A stretch of DNA of 64,000 bases from Mycobacterium sp. 852002-51163_SCH5372311. Lineage in GTDB: Bacteria; Actinomycetota; Actinomycetes; Mycobacteriales; Mycobacteriaceae. The notes under the pieces are model-generated. The model was not told the DNA's origin. It saw nothing but the letters and a program-made list of their open reading frames with translations, and made no database searches. The first letter of the stretch is position 1. Each line of letters starts with the position of its first letter. The position numbers and the translations under genes were made by a program. Positions 1 to 9,813 of the stretch are shown one piece after another. Where the stretch lies: contig NZ_LZIJ01000022.1 in NCBI RefSeq assembly GCF_001667115.1, forward strand, positions 18,233-82,232, in the 5' to 3' direction.

Positions 1-798
1 GTCGCGTCGTCGTGGACCCAAGCCGTAGACGGCGGCCACCACGGCCACGGACCGGGCACCGAGCCAGTGCGTGGAGTGTCGCTCAGCGCGGGCGACCTGA
101 TGCTGGGCGCGGTGACAGCCCCACCGACGGTCGGGGCCCGCGGCGTCCTGTCGTTCCGGATCCAGACCGTCGCGGGTGTGCCCGTGACGAAGTTCAACAC
201 CGAAGACACCAAGAAATTGCATCTGATCGTGGTGCGCAGCGACGGCACCGAGTTTCGTCATGTGCATCCCGCGATGAACGACGACGGCCAGTGGTCGATG
301 CCGTGGGCGTGGGATGCCCCGGGGCCCTATCGCATCTTCGCCGACTTCGTTCCCAGCGCGGGCGCACTTGCGGGCAAGAACACGGTGCTGTCCGCCACCA
401 TCAACGTCGAGGGCACTGTCACGCCGCACCGCCCATGGACGCCGTCGGCGGTCAGCCACGTCGACGGGTTCACCGTCACCGTCGACGGCAGCCTCGCGGC
501 GGGAGCCGTATCGACTTTGACCACGACGATCACTCGCGACGGCTTGCCCGTCACCGTGCAGCCCTACCTGGGCACGTACGGCCATCTGGTGATACTGCGC
601 GAGGGCGATCTGGCCTACTTACACGCGCATCCGCAGGATGCCGATCCCACGGCCACATCGGCGCAACGTGCCGGGAAGATCGCGTTCATGGCCGAACCGC
701 CCACGCCTGGGCGCTATCTGCTCTACCTGGACTTCCAGGTCGACGATCAAATGCGTACCGCCCAGTTCGTCGTCGACGCGCTCACAACACATCAGTAG
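1..798 (+). CDS. Metal-binding, probably exported protein (5' end outside window)
   Basis: The frame is open from the first base, so the start lies upstream. The visible part begins with a His-rich stretch (HHGHG) at about codons 13-17. The rest looks like two beta-sandwich repeats, each with a His motif (FRHVHP and YLHAHP), which suggests copper or another soft metal as ligand. The stop at 796-798 lies 12 bases before the start of the copper-type P-ATPase, so the two are very likely co-transcribed and this protein probably binds or delivers metal outside the membrane. No signal peptide can be judged because the N-terminus is missing. The internal GTG at 67 is a possible start but would remove the His-rich segment. 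The metal role is inferred; the exact family is not certain. Confidence 0.75.
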   Translation, partial: VASSWTQAVDGGHHGHGPGTEPVRGVSLSAGDLMLGAVTAPPTVGARGVLSFRIQTVAGVPVTKFNTEDTKKLHLIVVRSDGTEFRHVHPAMNDDGQWSMPWAWDAPGPYRIFADFVPSAGALAGKNTVLSATINVEGTVTPHRPWTPSAVSHVDGFTVTVDGSLAAGAVSTLTTTITRDGLPVTVQPYLGTYGHLVILREGDLAYLHAHPQDADPTATSAQRAGKIAFMAEPPTPGRYLLYLDFQVDDQMRTAQFVVDALTTHQ

Positions 799-810
799 AG
801 GAATGCGATC

Positions 811-3093
811 ATGCCGGAGATGACTGGCTCACCCGCCGCGATGAACAACATCGAGCTTCAGATCGCGGGGATGACGTGTGCCTCCTGCGCGATGCGCATC
901 GAGAACCGACTGAACGGCCTCGATGGGGTCAACGCAACCGTCAACTACGCGACCGAAAAGGCGACCGTCACCGTCCCGCCCGGCTATGACCCCCGGGCGC
1001 TGATCGCCGAGGTCGAGAAGACCGGCTACACCGCGGTGCTGCCGCGAAAGCGGCGCGCAGAACCACCGGCCGGACAGGCGGAAGAAGGCGAGCTGAGAAC
1101 GCTGCGCAACCGCGTGATTGCCGCGGTTGTGCTCGCGACACCGGTGATCCTGATGGCGATGATCCCGGCGCTGCAGTTCCGGTATTGGCAATGGGCGTCG
1201 TTGGCCCTGGCCGCGCCGGTTGTGGTGTGGGCGGGTTGGCCCTTCCACGCCGCCGCTTGGGCCAACCTCAAGCACGGTGCCGCGACCATGGACACGCTCA
1301 TCTCGGTCGGCACATTGTCGGCGTTCGTGTGGTCGCTGTATGCGCTCTTCCTGGGTACTGCCGGTGAACCGGGCATGCGCCATCGTTTCGAGCTGACCGT
1401 GACGCCCAACGACGGCGCGGCCAACATCTACCTCGAAGTGGCCGCGGGCGTGACATTGTTCGTGCTGGCCGGCCGATATTTCGAGAAGCGCTCCAAGCGG
1501 CGTGCCGGTGCCGCGCTGCGTGCCCTGCTGGAACTCGGCGCCAAGGACGTCGCCGCCCTGCGTGAGGGTGCCGAGACGCGCATCTCCGTCGACCAACTCG
1601 AGGTGGGCGACGAGTTCGTCGTGCGTCCGGGCGAGAAGATCGCCACCGACGGAACGATTGTTTCGGGCTCGTCCGCCGTGGATGTCTCGATGCTGACCGG
1701 CGAGTCCGTTCCCGTCGAGGTTGGTCAGGGCGACGCGGTCACCGGGGCCACGGTGAATGCCGGCGGGCGCCTGGTGGTGCGCGCCACCAGGGTCGGCGAC
1801 GACACGCAGTTGGCGCAGATGGCCAAGCTGGTGGAAGCGGCCCAATCGGGCAAGGCCGAGGTGCAGCGGCTCGCCGACCGCATTTCCGCCGTGTTCGTCC
1901 CCGTCGTCATCGCCATCGCGGTGGCCACCTTCGGGGCGTGGCTCGGCGCCGGCTTTCCCGTGACAGCGGCGTTGACGGCCGCGGTCGCGGTTCTCATCAT
2001 CGCCTGCCCGTGCGCACTCGGGCTGGCCACTCCCACCGCGCTTCTGGTCGGCGCGGGACGCGCCGCTCAACTCGGGATCCTGATCAAAGGACCCGAAATG
2101 TTGGAGTCCACGCGCAAAGTCGACACGATCGTGCTCGACAAAACCGGCACCGTCACCACCGGCAAGATGACCCTGGTCGAGGTGATCGCCACCCCAGGGG
2201 CCGACCGCGCCACGGTCCTGCGCTATGCCGGCGCGCTGGAGGATGCCTCTGAGCACCCCATCGCACAGGCAATCACGAAGGGCGCGAAGGAGGAACTCGG
2301 CACCCTGCCCACGCCCGAGGACTTTGCCAACGTGGAAGGCAAAGGCGTGCAGGGCATTATCGATGGGCACGCGGTCATGGTAGGGCGGCCGAGTCTACTG
2401 GCCGACTCGGGTCAACAGCTCGAGCCGACGTTGTTGGCAGGCAAAGCACGTGCCGAGAGTGACGGCAAGACCGCTGTCGCCGTCGGTTGGGACGGCCGCG
2501 TCCGCGCGATCCTGGTGGTCGCCGATACCGTCAAACCCACCAGCGCAGAGGCGATTCGCGAGTTCGAGCGACTGGGGCTGACGCCGGTGTTGCTGACCGG
2601 CGACAACCGTGCCGTCGCACAGCACATCGCCGATGAAGTCGGTATCAGCCACGTCATCGCCGACGTCCTGCCAGCCGGCAAAGTCGACGCCGTTCAGCGC
2701 CTGCAATCCGAAGGCAAAGTGGTCGCCATGGTTGGCGACGGCGTCAACGACGCGGCCGCCCTGGCGGCCGCGGACCTCGGGCTGGCTATGGGCACCGGCA
2801 CAGATGTCGCCATCGAAGCCGCCGATTTGACCCTCGTTCGCGGCGATCTGCAAGCCGCCGCGGATGCGATCCGTCTTTCCCGCCGGACCCTGTCCACCAT
2901 CGAGGCGAATCTGTTTTGGGCCTTCGGGTACAACGTGGCGGCGATTCCGCTTGCCGCGCTGGGCTTGCTCAACCCGATGCTGGCCGGCGCCGCGATGGCG
3001 TTTTCCAGCGCATTCGTGGTGGGTAACAGCCTGCGTCTGCGCGGCTTCACCAGCACCGCCAAAGCGGAAGGGCGCGTCGGGCTTTGCGTGTGA
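811..3093 (+). CDS. Copper-translocating P1B-type ATPase (CtpA/CtpB/CtpV-like)
   Basis: Membrane cation pump of 760 residues, the normal length. An N-terminal heavy-metal domain carries GMTCASC (residues 20-26). Then come the TGES actuator loop, the intramembrane CPC motif in [12 protein letters not shown] (about 398-400), the phosphorylated Asp in DKTGT (about 442) and the GDGVND hinge (about 641). CPC together with MxCxxC is diagnostic of Cu(I)/Ag(I) P1B-1 pumps. Mycobacteria carry several paralogues (CtpA, CtpB, CtpV) and I cannot tell which this is, so no symbol is given. It follows the His-rich protein by 12 bases. The last residues (GLCV) and the stop codon lie inside the first unit of a tandem repeat, so the natural C-terminus may have been altered by that element. 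Confidence 0.93.
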   Translation: MPEMTGSPAAMNNIELQIAGMTCASCAMRIENRLNGLDGVNATVNYATEKATVTVPPGYDPRALIAEVEKTGYTAVLPRKRRAEPPAGQAEEGELRTLRNRVIAAVVLATPVILMAMIPALQFRYWQWASLALAAPVVVWAGWPFHAAAWANLKHGAATMDTLISVGTLSAFVWSLYALFLGTAGEPGMRHRFELTVTPNDGAANIYLEVAAGVTLFVLAGRYFEKRSKRRAGAALRALLELGAKDVAALREGAETRISVDQLEVGDEFVVRPGEKIATDGTIVSGSSAVDVSMLTGESVPVEVGQGDAVTGATVNAGGRLVVRATRVGDDTQLAQMAKLVEAAQSGKAEVQRLADRISAVFVPVVIAIAVATFGAWLGAGFPVTAALTAAVAVLIIACPCALGLATPTALLVGAGRAAQLGILIKGPEMLESTRKVDTIVLDKTGTVTTGKMTLVEVIATPGADRATVLRYAGALEDASEHPIAQAITKGAKEELGTLPTPEDFANVEGKGVQGIIDGHAVMVGRPSLLADSGQQLEPTLLAGKARAESDGKTAVAVGWDGRVRAILVVADTVKPTSAEAIREFERLGLTPVLLTGDNRAVAQHIADEVGISHVIADVLPAGKVDAVQRLQSEGKVVAMVGDGVNDAAALAAADLGLAMGTGTDVAIEAADLTLVRGDLQAAADAIRLSRRTLSTIEANLFWAFGYNVAAIPLAALGLLNPMLAGAAMAFSSAFVVGNSLRLRGFTSTAKAEGRVGLCV

Positions 3094-3290
3094 AGCCTGG
3101 GCTTTGCGTGTGAAGCCTGGGCTTTGCGTGTGAAGCCTGGGCGGAAATCGGCGCCGATTCCCGCCCTCTGTTCACAACGAAAGCCGTAGGCTCACAACCA
3201 AAGCCACAGGTTCACAACCAAAGCCACGGGTTCACAACGAAATCCGTAGGTTCACAACCAACGCCGTAGGTTCACTACGAAAGCCACGCG
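3081..3290. repeat. Composite 20-bp tandem / hairpin / inverted tandem element, copy 1
   Basis: Three near-identical 20-bp units (GCTTTGCGTGTGAAGCCTGG) fill 3081-3140. A 28-bp near-perfect palindrome with GGGCGG and CCGCCC ends spans 3139-3166. Six 20-bp units of the type TTCACAACGAAAGCCGTAGG fill 3171-3290 and are the degenerate reverse complement of the left units. The whole is an inverted array around a hairpin, between the convergent ends of the P-ATPase and the Rieske gene. It could act as a two-way transcription stop. Three related copies occur in the window. Confidence 0.9.
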
Positions 3291-3320
3291 GTGATTGAAG
3301 TGACTGCTGGGCGACGGCCC

Positions 3321-4496
3321 TCAAGTCAAGAACAAACGATTCAGCCGCTCAGCAAGGTTGGCGTGGAAGTGCCCGATCGCACTCTCGTGCCGTCCGAACT
3401 CGAGGAACTCGTTCGCGTTGGCGCGCAAGCCCCGTTGTACGGCCGCGGACATCTCGTTGTCCTCCACGCTGCCGCGCGCAACCAGGGTGCCCGCGGGGTT
3501 GACCGGCGGCTCGAGCGCTGCTTGATTGGCAAACTCGGACTTTGCCATCGAATACACGGTGAACATGCTGTGGTCGATGTCCACCGGGTCGATCACTACC
3601 ATGAGCACCAAGTCGGGGAACGTCGCCAACATGGCGTTGGGGAACAGGTGATACACGTAGGTCACCCGCGTGTCCGTCGACCAGGTGCTCTCTGGACGGT
3701 CGCGGAGCCGTTCAATATTTCGGTACGGGAAGGCAATACGGCAATTCGGCCCGAACTTCTCGACCACGTTGAGGTCGTCGTACTGCAGCGGATAGAACGT
3801 GTCCTTGTGGGTCGAGCGAATGTGGTAGCCCTCGAGGAACTGCTCGACGAGCACCTTCCAATTCATCGCTCGCAGCGTCGAGTCCACATAGACGAGCTGG
3901 CGGGCCGGAAGCAGCTTGTCGCGCCACGGGCTTCCTTCCGTCAGCCAGGCCATCGCCTCGGCAGCCTGCCGTTCGCCCGCGGCGCCGGAGTCGAGCGGGC
4001 CGATGACGATGAGCCCGTCCACCTCATGGCTTTCCACCTCGACCAGCCCGCGCGCCGGCATGTCCAGATCCGGGAAAGCCTCCGGGTGGGGCACGTGGGA
4101 GAGCGAACCGTCCAGACGGTATGTCCAACCGTGGTAGCGGCACACCAGCGCATGTGAGCACCCCGCGCCCTCGACGAGCACGGCGCCGCGATGCCGGCAC
4201 GCGTTACGAAACACCCGTGCCCGCTGATCTCGTCCGCGCACTGCGAATAGCGGTACGCCGAAGGCGGTTCGCTCGACATGGTCACCCGGGTTGGGAATCG
4301 TTGCCGATGGCACGAAGACGCTCGGCATCGTGCGCAGCGCACGCAGCTCCGCCGTGAAACGCTCTGGCTTTAAGTAGTTTTCGACCGGCTCGCGCCAACC
4401 TTCGCCCTCATCGGTGGTACCGGCGTCGATATGAGCGAGTATGCGCCGAACAATTTCCAAATCGGTCGAGATGAACGATGTCGTCGCGGAGCTCAT
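3321..4496 (-). CDS. Rieske [2Fe-2S] ring-hydroxylating oxygenase, alpha subunit
   Basis: Probable large subunit of a non-heme iron aromatic or sterol-type oxygenase, 391 residues. The Rieske ligands are visible as C100-R-H102 and C119-x2-H122 (CRHRG ... CRYHGWTY). The mononuclear iron site is suggested by EGYHIRSTH in the C-terminal half. No ferredoxin or reductase partner lies alongside, so electrons must come from elsewhere. It is transcribed divergently from a PaaX-type regulator with a shared upstream region holding an inverted repeat. The start is the ATG at 4496. The substrate cannot be read from sequence. Confidence 0.88.
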   Translation of the reverse strand: MSSATTSFISTDLEIVRRILAHIDAGTTDEGEGWREPVENYLKPERFTAELRALRTMPSVFVPSATIPNPGDHVERTAFGVPLFAVRGRDQRARVFRNACRHRGAVLVEGAGCSHALVCRYHGWTYRLDGSLSHVPHPEAFPDLDMPARGLVEVESHEVDGLIVIGPLDSGAAGERQAAEAMAWLTEGSPWRDKLLPARQLVYVDSTLRAMNWKVLVEQFLEGYHIRSTHKDTFYPLQYDDLNVVEKFGPNCRIAFPYRNIERLRDRPESTWSTDTRVTYVYHLFPNAMLATFPDLVLMVVIDPVDIDHSMFTVYSMAKSEFANQAALEPPVNPAGTLVARGSVEDNEMSAAVQRGLRANANEFLEFGRHESAIGHFHANLAERLNRLFLT

Positions 4497-4505
4497 GGTG
4501 TGTCA

Positions 4506-4547
4506 GTATCACACTATTATGGACACGCGTCAATCAATTAGTGATAC
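4506..4547. promoter_or_regulatory. Divergent promoter region with GTATCAC/GTGATAC inverted repeat
   Basis: Between the Rieske oxygenase and the PaaX-like gene, GTATCAC (4506-4512) and GTGATAC (4541-4547) form a perfect 7-bp inverted repeat in an AT-rich stretch. This is a plausible operator for the adjacent regulator; that link is inferred from position. Confidence 0.5.
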
Positions 4548-4556
4548 GGTACCGCG

Positions 4557-5348
4557 GTGGTGCAATCCCGGGTAAAGCAGCTGATCGGCAACCGGCCGCT
4601 GAGCGCCCGCTCCGTGCTTGCGTCAGCGTTGTTGGGGTCCGACGAGTCCCGCCTGACGGCGGGCGAACTCATCAACGTGGCGTCACTGTTCGGCATCAGC
4701 GCCGGCGCCACTCGAACCTGTCTGTGGCGCATGGTCTCGGCCGGCGAACTCTCCGCCGACGACGGCAACTACGCACTCGCCGGACGCCTGCTGGAACGCC
4801 GTGAACGCGTCGACGAGGCGTCGCGGATGGACGAGGCAGCCGGGTGGGACGGGACCTGGGAACTGGCGATCGTTTCGCTGGAGCGCCGCTCGGCGGCAGA
4901 ACGCCTCGAACTTCGCAAGGCGGCCATCGCCCTCCATCTGGCAGAGCTCCGTGAGGGTGTCTGGCTACGTCCGGATAACCTTGACTCACAACGGCTTCCG
5001 GGATCGCGGGCAGTACTGGATCGACAGTGCATCCATTTCCAGGGTGCCGCAACCGACATTTCGCCCGACCAGATGCGGTCACTCTTCTCCCTGGACGAAT
5101 GGGCCGCAGACGCCAAGGTGCTGATCGAGGCGATGAACGCCGAACTCCGTCGCAACAAACGGGCCGATTCGGCGCGCCTCGCCGACGAGTTCGCGCTGTC
5201 GATCGCCGTCGTCAGGCATCTTCAGCTCGACCCCCAATTGCCGGGCGAACTCACACCGGCCCGCTGGCCGGGGCGCACCCTGCGGGATATCTACCGCCGC
5301 TTCGACGAAGCTTTCAAGCAACGAATGAACCGCGCCTACCGTAGCTGA
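4557..5348 (+). CDS. PaaX-family transcriptional regulator
   Basis: Protein of 263 residues with the PaaX layout: an N-terminal winged helix (about residues 12-70, containing SARSVLASALLG and GISAGATRTCLWRMV), a central ferredoxin-like region starting around WDGTWELAIVS, and a C-terminal domain. Members usually repress aromatic acid or CoA-thioester catabolism and respond to acyl-CoA ligands. It is divergent from the Rieske oxygenase and probably controls it. The start is GTG at 4557; the next codon is also GTG, so the exact start is uncertain by one residue. Confidence 0.85.
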   Translation: MVQSRVKQLIGNRPLSARSVLASALLGSDESRLTAGELINVASLFGISAGATRTCLWRMVSAGELSADDGNYALAGRLLERRERVDEASRMDEAAGWDGTWELAIVSLERRSAAERLELRKAAIALHLAELREGVWLRPDNLDSQRLPGSRAVLDRQCIHFQGAATDISPDQMRSLFSLDEWAADAKVLIEAMNAELRRNKRADSARLADEFALSIAVVRHLQLDPQLPGELTPARWPGRTLRDIYRRFDEAFKQRMNRAYRS

Positions 5349-5426
5349 GGGACGCCTTGAGCCCCGGCCTCGAGCCCTGGTGTAGGAAGTATCTGTGTCA
5401 CCTTTACAAATTGAAGGGATCCTGTA

Positions 5427-6818
5427 ATGGATCGTCCGGACGTAACACAAGTACCCGGAACACCTGCCCTGCTGCTTGGCGCGTTTGACCTCAGCGCGCT
5501 CGGCTATGACGTCGGTGAGTTCTTCGTGTCCGGAACGGCTGCCTGTTACACGCCCACCGCAGAACTCGGACCCGACGGCTGCTGGCCCGTAACATCGTCT
5601 GGCACAGCCGATTACACCACGCGGGTCGTTGTAGTCAAGCCAACAACCGCGGCGCATTTCAACGGGACCGTGCTCGTCGAGTGGCTGAACGTGAGCGGCG
5701 GCATCGACGCCCCGGCGGTCTGGTTCATGGCGCATCGCGAAATCGTGCGCTCCGGTTACGCGTACGTCGGGGTCTCAGCCCAACAGGTAGGTGTGCAGGG
5801 CGGCGCCAACCTGATGGGCATCGACATGTCGCTGAAAAGTCAGCACCCGACGCGGTACGAGCCGCTGAGCCACCCGGGCGACGCCTTCTCCTATGACATC
5901 TTTTCCCAGATCGGGCGCCTCGTGCGCGATGGCGTGCTGGGTGAGCTTCGCCCTCAGCACATCGTCGCTTTGGGTGAATCCCAATCGGCATTGTTCATGA
6001 CCACCTACGTCAACGCCGTCGACCCGCTCGCCGAGGTATACGACGGGTTCTTGGTTCATTCCAGATTCGCGGCCGCCGCACCGTTGGACGACACCTCGAT
6101 CTTCGACGAATCACAAGCCAACACCGCCCAAGCTGTCAGATTCAATCCCGGCCTGCGCGTCCCGCTCATCACCGTCATCACCGAGACCGACCTGTTCGGT
6201 GGCATCCGGCCTGGCTATTATCTTGCGCGCCAGCCCGATAGCGATCGGCTGCGGGTGTGGGAGATTGCCGGCACCGCACACGCCGACAACTACACGATCC
6301 TGGTGGCGCCGATCGATTCGGGCTCGGCGCCGATGAGCGACATCGTGGCGGCATACGCGCCGACCGACATGCTGATGGGCCAGAAATTGCAGCACTGCAT
6401 CAACTTCGCCCCGCAGCATCACTATGTGCTGCAGGCGGCCTTGTCCCAGCTGTGCCGATGGGTTCGAACGGGCGAACGGCCGCCCAGCGGGCCAGACATC
6501 GAGTTGGCCGAGACCGATCCGCCGGAGCCGGTTCTGGACGCGAACGGACTGGCAACGGGTGGCATCCGGACCCCATGGGTGGACGTCCCGGTTGCCCGCA
6601 CATCCGGGGTCGGCAGCGTCGAGAGCATCATGGCAGCCATCTTCGGCTCCGGCGAAGTATTCGACGCCGCTACCCTGAACCGGCTCTACCCCGGCGGGCG
6701 CGAGGACTACTTGGAACGCTTCACTGCGGCCCTCGACACGGCCATCAAGTCGGGCTTCATCCTGCCGGCAGATCGCGCGGAGATCATCGAGATCGCCTCC
6801 GCGTCCTATCCCGCTTGA
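5427..6818 (+). CDS. Alpha/beta-hydrolase domain protein (PF20091-like)
   Basis: Protein of 463 residues resembling the actinobacterial alpha/beta-hydrolase domain family typified by PF20091. The nucleophile elbow GESQS sits near residues 182-186, followed by a long insert. Other family-like stretches are VLVEWLNVSGG and the late GTAHADNY, whose His may complete a triad. No secretion signal is visible, so it is probably cytoplasmic. It follows the PaaX gene by 78 bases on the same strand and may be co-regulated with it. A probable ribosome site (AAGGGAT) precedes ATG 5427. Substrate unknown. Confidence 0.8.
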   Translation: MDRPDVTQVPGTPALLLGAFDLSALGYDVGEFFVSGTAACYTPTAELGPDGCWPVTSSGTADYTTRVVVVKPTTAAHFNGTVLVEWLNVSGGIDAPAVWFMAHREIVRSGYAYVGVSAQQVGVQGGANLMGIDMSLKSQHPTRYEPLSHPGDAFSYDIFSQIGRLVRDGVLGELRPQHIVALGESQSALFMTTYVNAVDPLAEVYDGFLVHSRFAAAAPLDDTSIFDESQANTAQAVRFNPGLRVPLITVITETDLFGGIRPGYYLARQPDSDRLRVWEIAGTAHADNYTILVAPIDSGSAPMSDIVAAYAPTDMLMGQKLQHCINFAPQHHYVLQAALSQLCRWVRTGERPPSGPDIELAETDPPEPVLDANGLATGGIRTPWVDVPVARTSGVGSVESIMAAIFGSGEVFDAATLNRLYPGGREDYLERFTAALDTAIKSGFILPADRAEIIEIASASYPA

Positions 6819-6825
6819 TGATTCG

Positions 6826-7398
6826 TCACTTCGCAGCGAACTCGACGAGGCTCCCATTCGGCGCATGCGCACCGCCGCACCAGATGCGGCGGGCCTGTGG
6901 CGCGATCTCGGCGGCGCGGCCGTCGAGTTGTTCAAGCGTCAGGCTGCTGATCGGATGAGTCGCGACCGCCGGTACGAGACCGGCCATTCCATGCGACTCC
7001 CGCTGCAGCCGAGCCTCCTGCTCGAATTCCGTTGTCACGATTACCACTGCCGGCAGCCCGGCCTCTTCCAGACGCACGGCGTCGTTCACACACGCCGAGC
7101 AGCACGAGCCGCAGTCACCGATTGCTGTTAGCGCGACGTCGTTTTCCGCGGCGATCCGGCTGATCAGCTCGGTGTTCGCGTCCGACGAGAAGTGGTGCTT
7201 GTCGTAGTGGGTGACCGAGGTCAAGGTGAGTCCTTCATCGGCAAGCTCGCGGACGGTGGCACGCAACAACTTCGCGGCATTCCACTTGGTGTTGCTCAGC
7301 ACGCCGAGGCGTAAGCCGAGCAGACCGCTCACCCGGGGAGCCATGGGTTTGGCCTCCACCTCGACGACCCCGCATGGGTCATGAATGTAATCAGTCAT
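6826..7398 (-). CDS. UGSC-family protein, Cys form of a selenoprotein family
   Basis: Protein of 190 residues with the motif G94-D-C-G-S-C99 followed by CSAC. This matches the UGSC family, named for a Sec-Gly-Ser-Cys motif; here Cys replaces Sec at position 96. The region before it (LGVLSNTKWNAAKLL) and after it (AVRLEEAGLPAVVIVTTEF) fits the family fold. The family is thought to be thiol-based and redox active but its reaction is not established. It is the second gene of a two-gene operon, 34 bases after the upstream gene, under a divergent LysR regulator. Confidence 0.8.
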   Translation of the reverse strand: MTDYIHDPCGVVEVEAKPMAPRVSGLLGLRLGVLSNTKWNAAKLLRATVRELADEGLTLTSVTHYDKHHFSSDANTELISRIAAENDVALTAIGDCGSCCSACVNDAVRLEEAGLPAVVIVTTEFEQEARLQRESHGMAGLVPAVATHPISSLTLEQLDGRAAEIAPQARRIWCGGAHAPNGSLVEFAAK

Positions 7399-7432
7399 CG
7401 GATCTCCTTTGGTGAGTTACCTTGTCGCGCAG

Positions 7433-8545
7433 TCACAGTCGGCAGGAACCGTCGGAGCAGTCGAGCTCCCGACCGGCACCGCCCATGTCATCGTCGATTG
7501 CGCGCAGCACCGGAGTCGTCGCGGTGCTCCACCCCGGCAGGAACGCCGAGAAGCGGCCGGCGGATCCGCCGGCGACGAACAGATGGATGTCGTCGGGAGT
7601 GAAGACGATCGGCACTCGCCGGCCCGCTTCGCGCGGAAACCATTTCGGCAGATTTCGGTTGTAGGTGCGTTCCCCGGGCGGTGCGTAGCGGTTGCGGTAG
7701 CTCACGTCGTCCCAATCGTTGGTGCCGTTGAGCCACAGGTAGCGACGCACGTCGTCCCGGCTCCAGCCGAAGGAGGCGATGGTGCGTGCGTGTTCCACAC
7801 CGATGACGACCGTGCAAGAGCCGCCGAGCACAGCGTTGTTGTGCGCGACGGTGCTCATCGCCGAGGCAATGGAATCCAGAATCCCTTGTGGGTCATCGGA
7901 AATGTGATTGGTGACGCTGTGCGGCGCTTCGGCACCGATCACCAGAACGGTGCTGTCTTCAGGCGCATATCCATGCTCGACGTGATACGGAGCCCACGGA
8001 CTGGCCTCCTCGTTCTCGGCAATGCAGAAGGTGTACTTGCCGGGGTGACCCAGCGTGCTCTTGTCCAGTTCCCCAGGAATGCCACCACCGACAGTCAGGA
8101 GGACCAGCCGAACCGCCCGGCCGATGGTGGCGTTCGCGCGGTTGCCGGAACCGAACACGTTGCCGCCGGCGTTCATGCCGATCTGACGGCCGATGGGTCC
8201 GTTGACGACGATCAGCGGTGAGACCACATGCGTCGTCGCCTGGATGCCGTTGAGGTTGAAGCAAGTGTCAACCAGGGCGAGAATGGCCGCGCGCACAACG
8301 GGCGCGTATTCGGGTTTGCAGCCGGCCATCACCATATTGACGGCCAGGAGTTCACGCGTCAGGCTGCCCCAGCGCGGTGGAATGCGGGCCACGAGTTGCT
8401 CGGGATCTCCGCCCAGGACTGCAAGCACCGCAGCCACCCGCTCGGGCGTCGGTGGGACTACCGGAAGCCCGTCACTCCAGGGCTGGTCGAAGTAGTACTC
8501 GACGAGGTCGCGATCGTCGGTAACGGACAGGGCCGTCATGGTCAT
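7433..8545 (-). CDS. Uncharacterised partner of the UGSC protein
   Basis: Protein of 370 residues, first gene of the operon with the UGSC-family gene. I do not recognise a named family. It begins with an acidic segment (WSDGLPVVPPTPERV), has a Gly/Asn-rich core (GMNAGGNVFGSGNRANATIG) and ends with two cysteines in CSDGSC, which could form a redox pair with the thiols of the neighbour. No signal peptide or membrane segment is visible. The linked order and the matching Cys motifs suggest the two proteins work together. The stop is an ordinary TGA and I saw no reason to read it as selenocysteine. Function unknown. Confidence 0.75.
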   Translation of the reverse strand: MTMTALSVTDDRDLVEYYFDQPWSDGLPVVPPTPERVAAVLAVLGGDPEQLVARIPPRWGSLTRELLAVNMVMAGCKPEYAPVVRAAILALVDTCFNLNGIQATTHVVSPLIVVNGPIGRQIGMNAGGNVFGSGNRANATIGRAVRLVLLTVGGGIPGELDKSTLGHPGKYTFCIAENEEASPWAPYHVEHGYAPEDSTVLVIGAEAPHSVTNHISDDPQGILDSIASAMSTVAHNNAVLGGSCTVVIGVEHARTIASFGWSRDDVRRYLWLNGTNDWDDVSYRNRYAPPGERTYNRNLPKWFPREAGRRVPIVFTPDDIHLFVAGGSAGRFSAFLPGWSTATTPVLRAIDDDMGGAGRELDCSDGSCRL

Positions 8546-8610
8546 GGGAGTGCCTCCTGCGTTGCTTACTGAGGAAACCGTAGGCCCGTTGTATCTTTAT
8601 TGTCCAAGAC

Positions 8611-8629
8611 ATATTTGAACAGCTAATAT
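8611..8629. promoter_or_regulatory. LysR-box-like palindrome
   Basis: ATATT, nine bases, then AATAT lie in an AT-rich gap between the divergent LysR gene and the UGSC operon, about 12 bases before the LysR start. This resembles a T-N11-A LysR site. Assignment rests on position and symmetry only. Confidence 0.45.
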
Positions 8630-8640
8630 ATTCTGAAGAT

Positions 8641-9573
8641 ATGTCAGATCCTGAGCTGCGATTGCTGCGCTACTTCGTGACCGTCGCCGAGGAACGACAC
8701 TTCGGCCGGGCCGCCGAACGGCTCCACATCGCCCAACCGCCCCTGAGTCAGCAGATTCAAAAGCTGGAGCGTCAGCTGGGAGTTGACCTGATCGATCGGT
8801 CCCGGCGGCCGATCGAGCTCACCGATGCCGGCAGTGCCCTTTTCGACGAAGCGCGACTTGCGCTCACGCACGGCCAGCGAGCATTCGCCGCGGCGCGCAG
8901 GGCCGCCGCCGGTCACCTCGGGCACCTTCACATCGGCGCACTGCAGGCCGCGGTCGACGGCGTCCTGCCGTATGTGATGCGCTCGCACCGCAGGACCTAT
9001 CCCGACGTCAAGCTCGAGCTCTCCGAGTTGAGCACCGCCGAGCAGGTTTCCCAATTGCTGGAACACCGCCTCGATGTCGGCTTCCTGCGCGGGCCCGTCG
9101 AAGAACCGTCGCTGACCGTCCAGACGCTGGTCGACGATCCGCTTGCCGCGGTGGTATGGGAAGGCCACACACTCGCCGAGCATCATCGAATCGCCCCGTC
9201 ACTGCTGGCGGATCAGCCGGTCGTCATGTGGACTCGGACCGCTGCGGCCACCACCTACGCCGACGTCATCGAGCTGTTCCGGATGCACAACATCGAGCCG
9301 CCGATCGTCGACGAAGTGGCGCGAATCCAGACGATCCTCGCCCTGGTGGCATCCGAGGCCGGAATAGCCCTGCTGCCAACGTCATTCATCAACCTCGGCA
9401 GACAAGGCGTCCGGTTCATCCCGTTGCACGGGCCGTTGCCGAACCGGCCGCTGGCCCTGGCGTGGCGCACCTCAAACGAATCACCAACTCTGCGTTGCTT
9501 TCTCGACATCGCAGCGGAGGCGTCGCCGTCGTACTTGCGCGATCTGAGCCAGCACTACCCCCAGCTCGTGTAG
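8641..9573 (+). CDS. LysR-family transcriptional regulator
   Basis: Protein of 310 residues. The winged helix-turn-helix is residues 1-60 (LRLLRYFVTVAEERHFGRAA and LHIAQPPLSQQIQKLE). The rest is a periplasmic-binding-like effector domain from about residue 90. It is divergent from the UGSC operon and shares its promoter region, so it most likely controls that operon and itself. The effector is unknown. The start is ATG 8641. Confidence 0.9.
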   Translation: MSDPELRLLRYFVTVAEERHFGRAAERLHIAQPPLSQQIQKLERQLGVDLIDRSRRPIELTDAGSALFDEARLALTHGQRAFAAARRAAAGHLGHLHIGALQAAVDGVLPYVMRSHRRTYPDVKLELSELSTAEQVSQLLEHRLDVGFLRGPVEEPSLTVQTLVDDPLAAVVWEGHTLAEHHRIAPSLLADQPVVMWTRTAAATTYADVIELFRMHNIEPPIVDEVARIQTILALVASEAGIALLPTSFINLGRQGVRFIPLHGPLPNRPLALAWRTSNESPTLRCFLDIAAEASPSYLRDLSQHYPQLV

Positions 9574-9813
9574 CGGCCTGCTTCGGTGGCAGGGCGCCCG
9601 ATCGCATCGCAGGCGGTTCGACACATGAAGGCGCAGCATCAGAAACGAGTAACATCTGCCACTCCCGTACCAAAAGGCAGCTGCGCGACCATTCTAGAAT
9701 CCGATAGCGCCGGTGCTATCAAATTTGAACTTCGCCTGCCAAGCATCCTAGGGATTGGTGTGACTGATGTGACTGGCGTGCTAGGTCGGCGCCACGCAGT
9801 CCAGGCATGTCCC

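Noticed and set aside
829..2370. 513-codon open frame on the minus strand
   Set aside because: It is antisense to the copper ATPase, which has every family motif; long antisense frames are common in GC-rich DNA.
7430..7435. TGA after CSDGSCRL as a possible selenocysteine codon
   Set aside because: The neighbour uses Cys in its motif, the frame after TGA shows nothing family-like, and no selenium genes are in the window.
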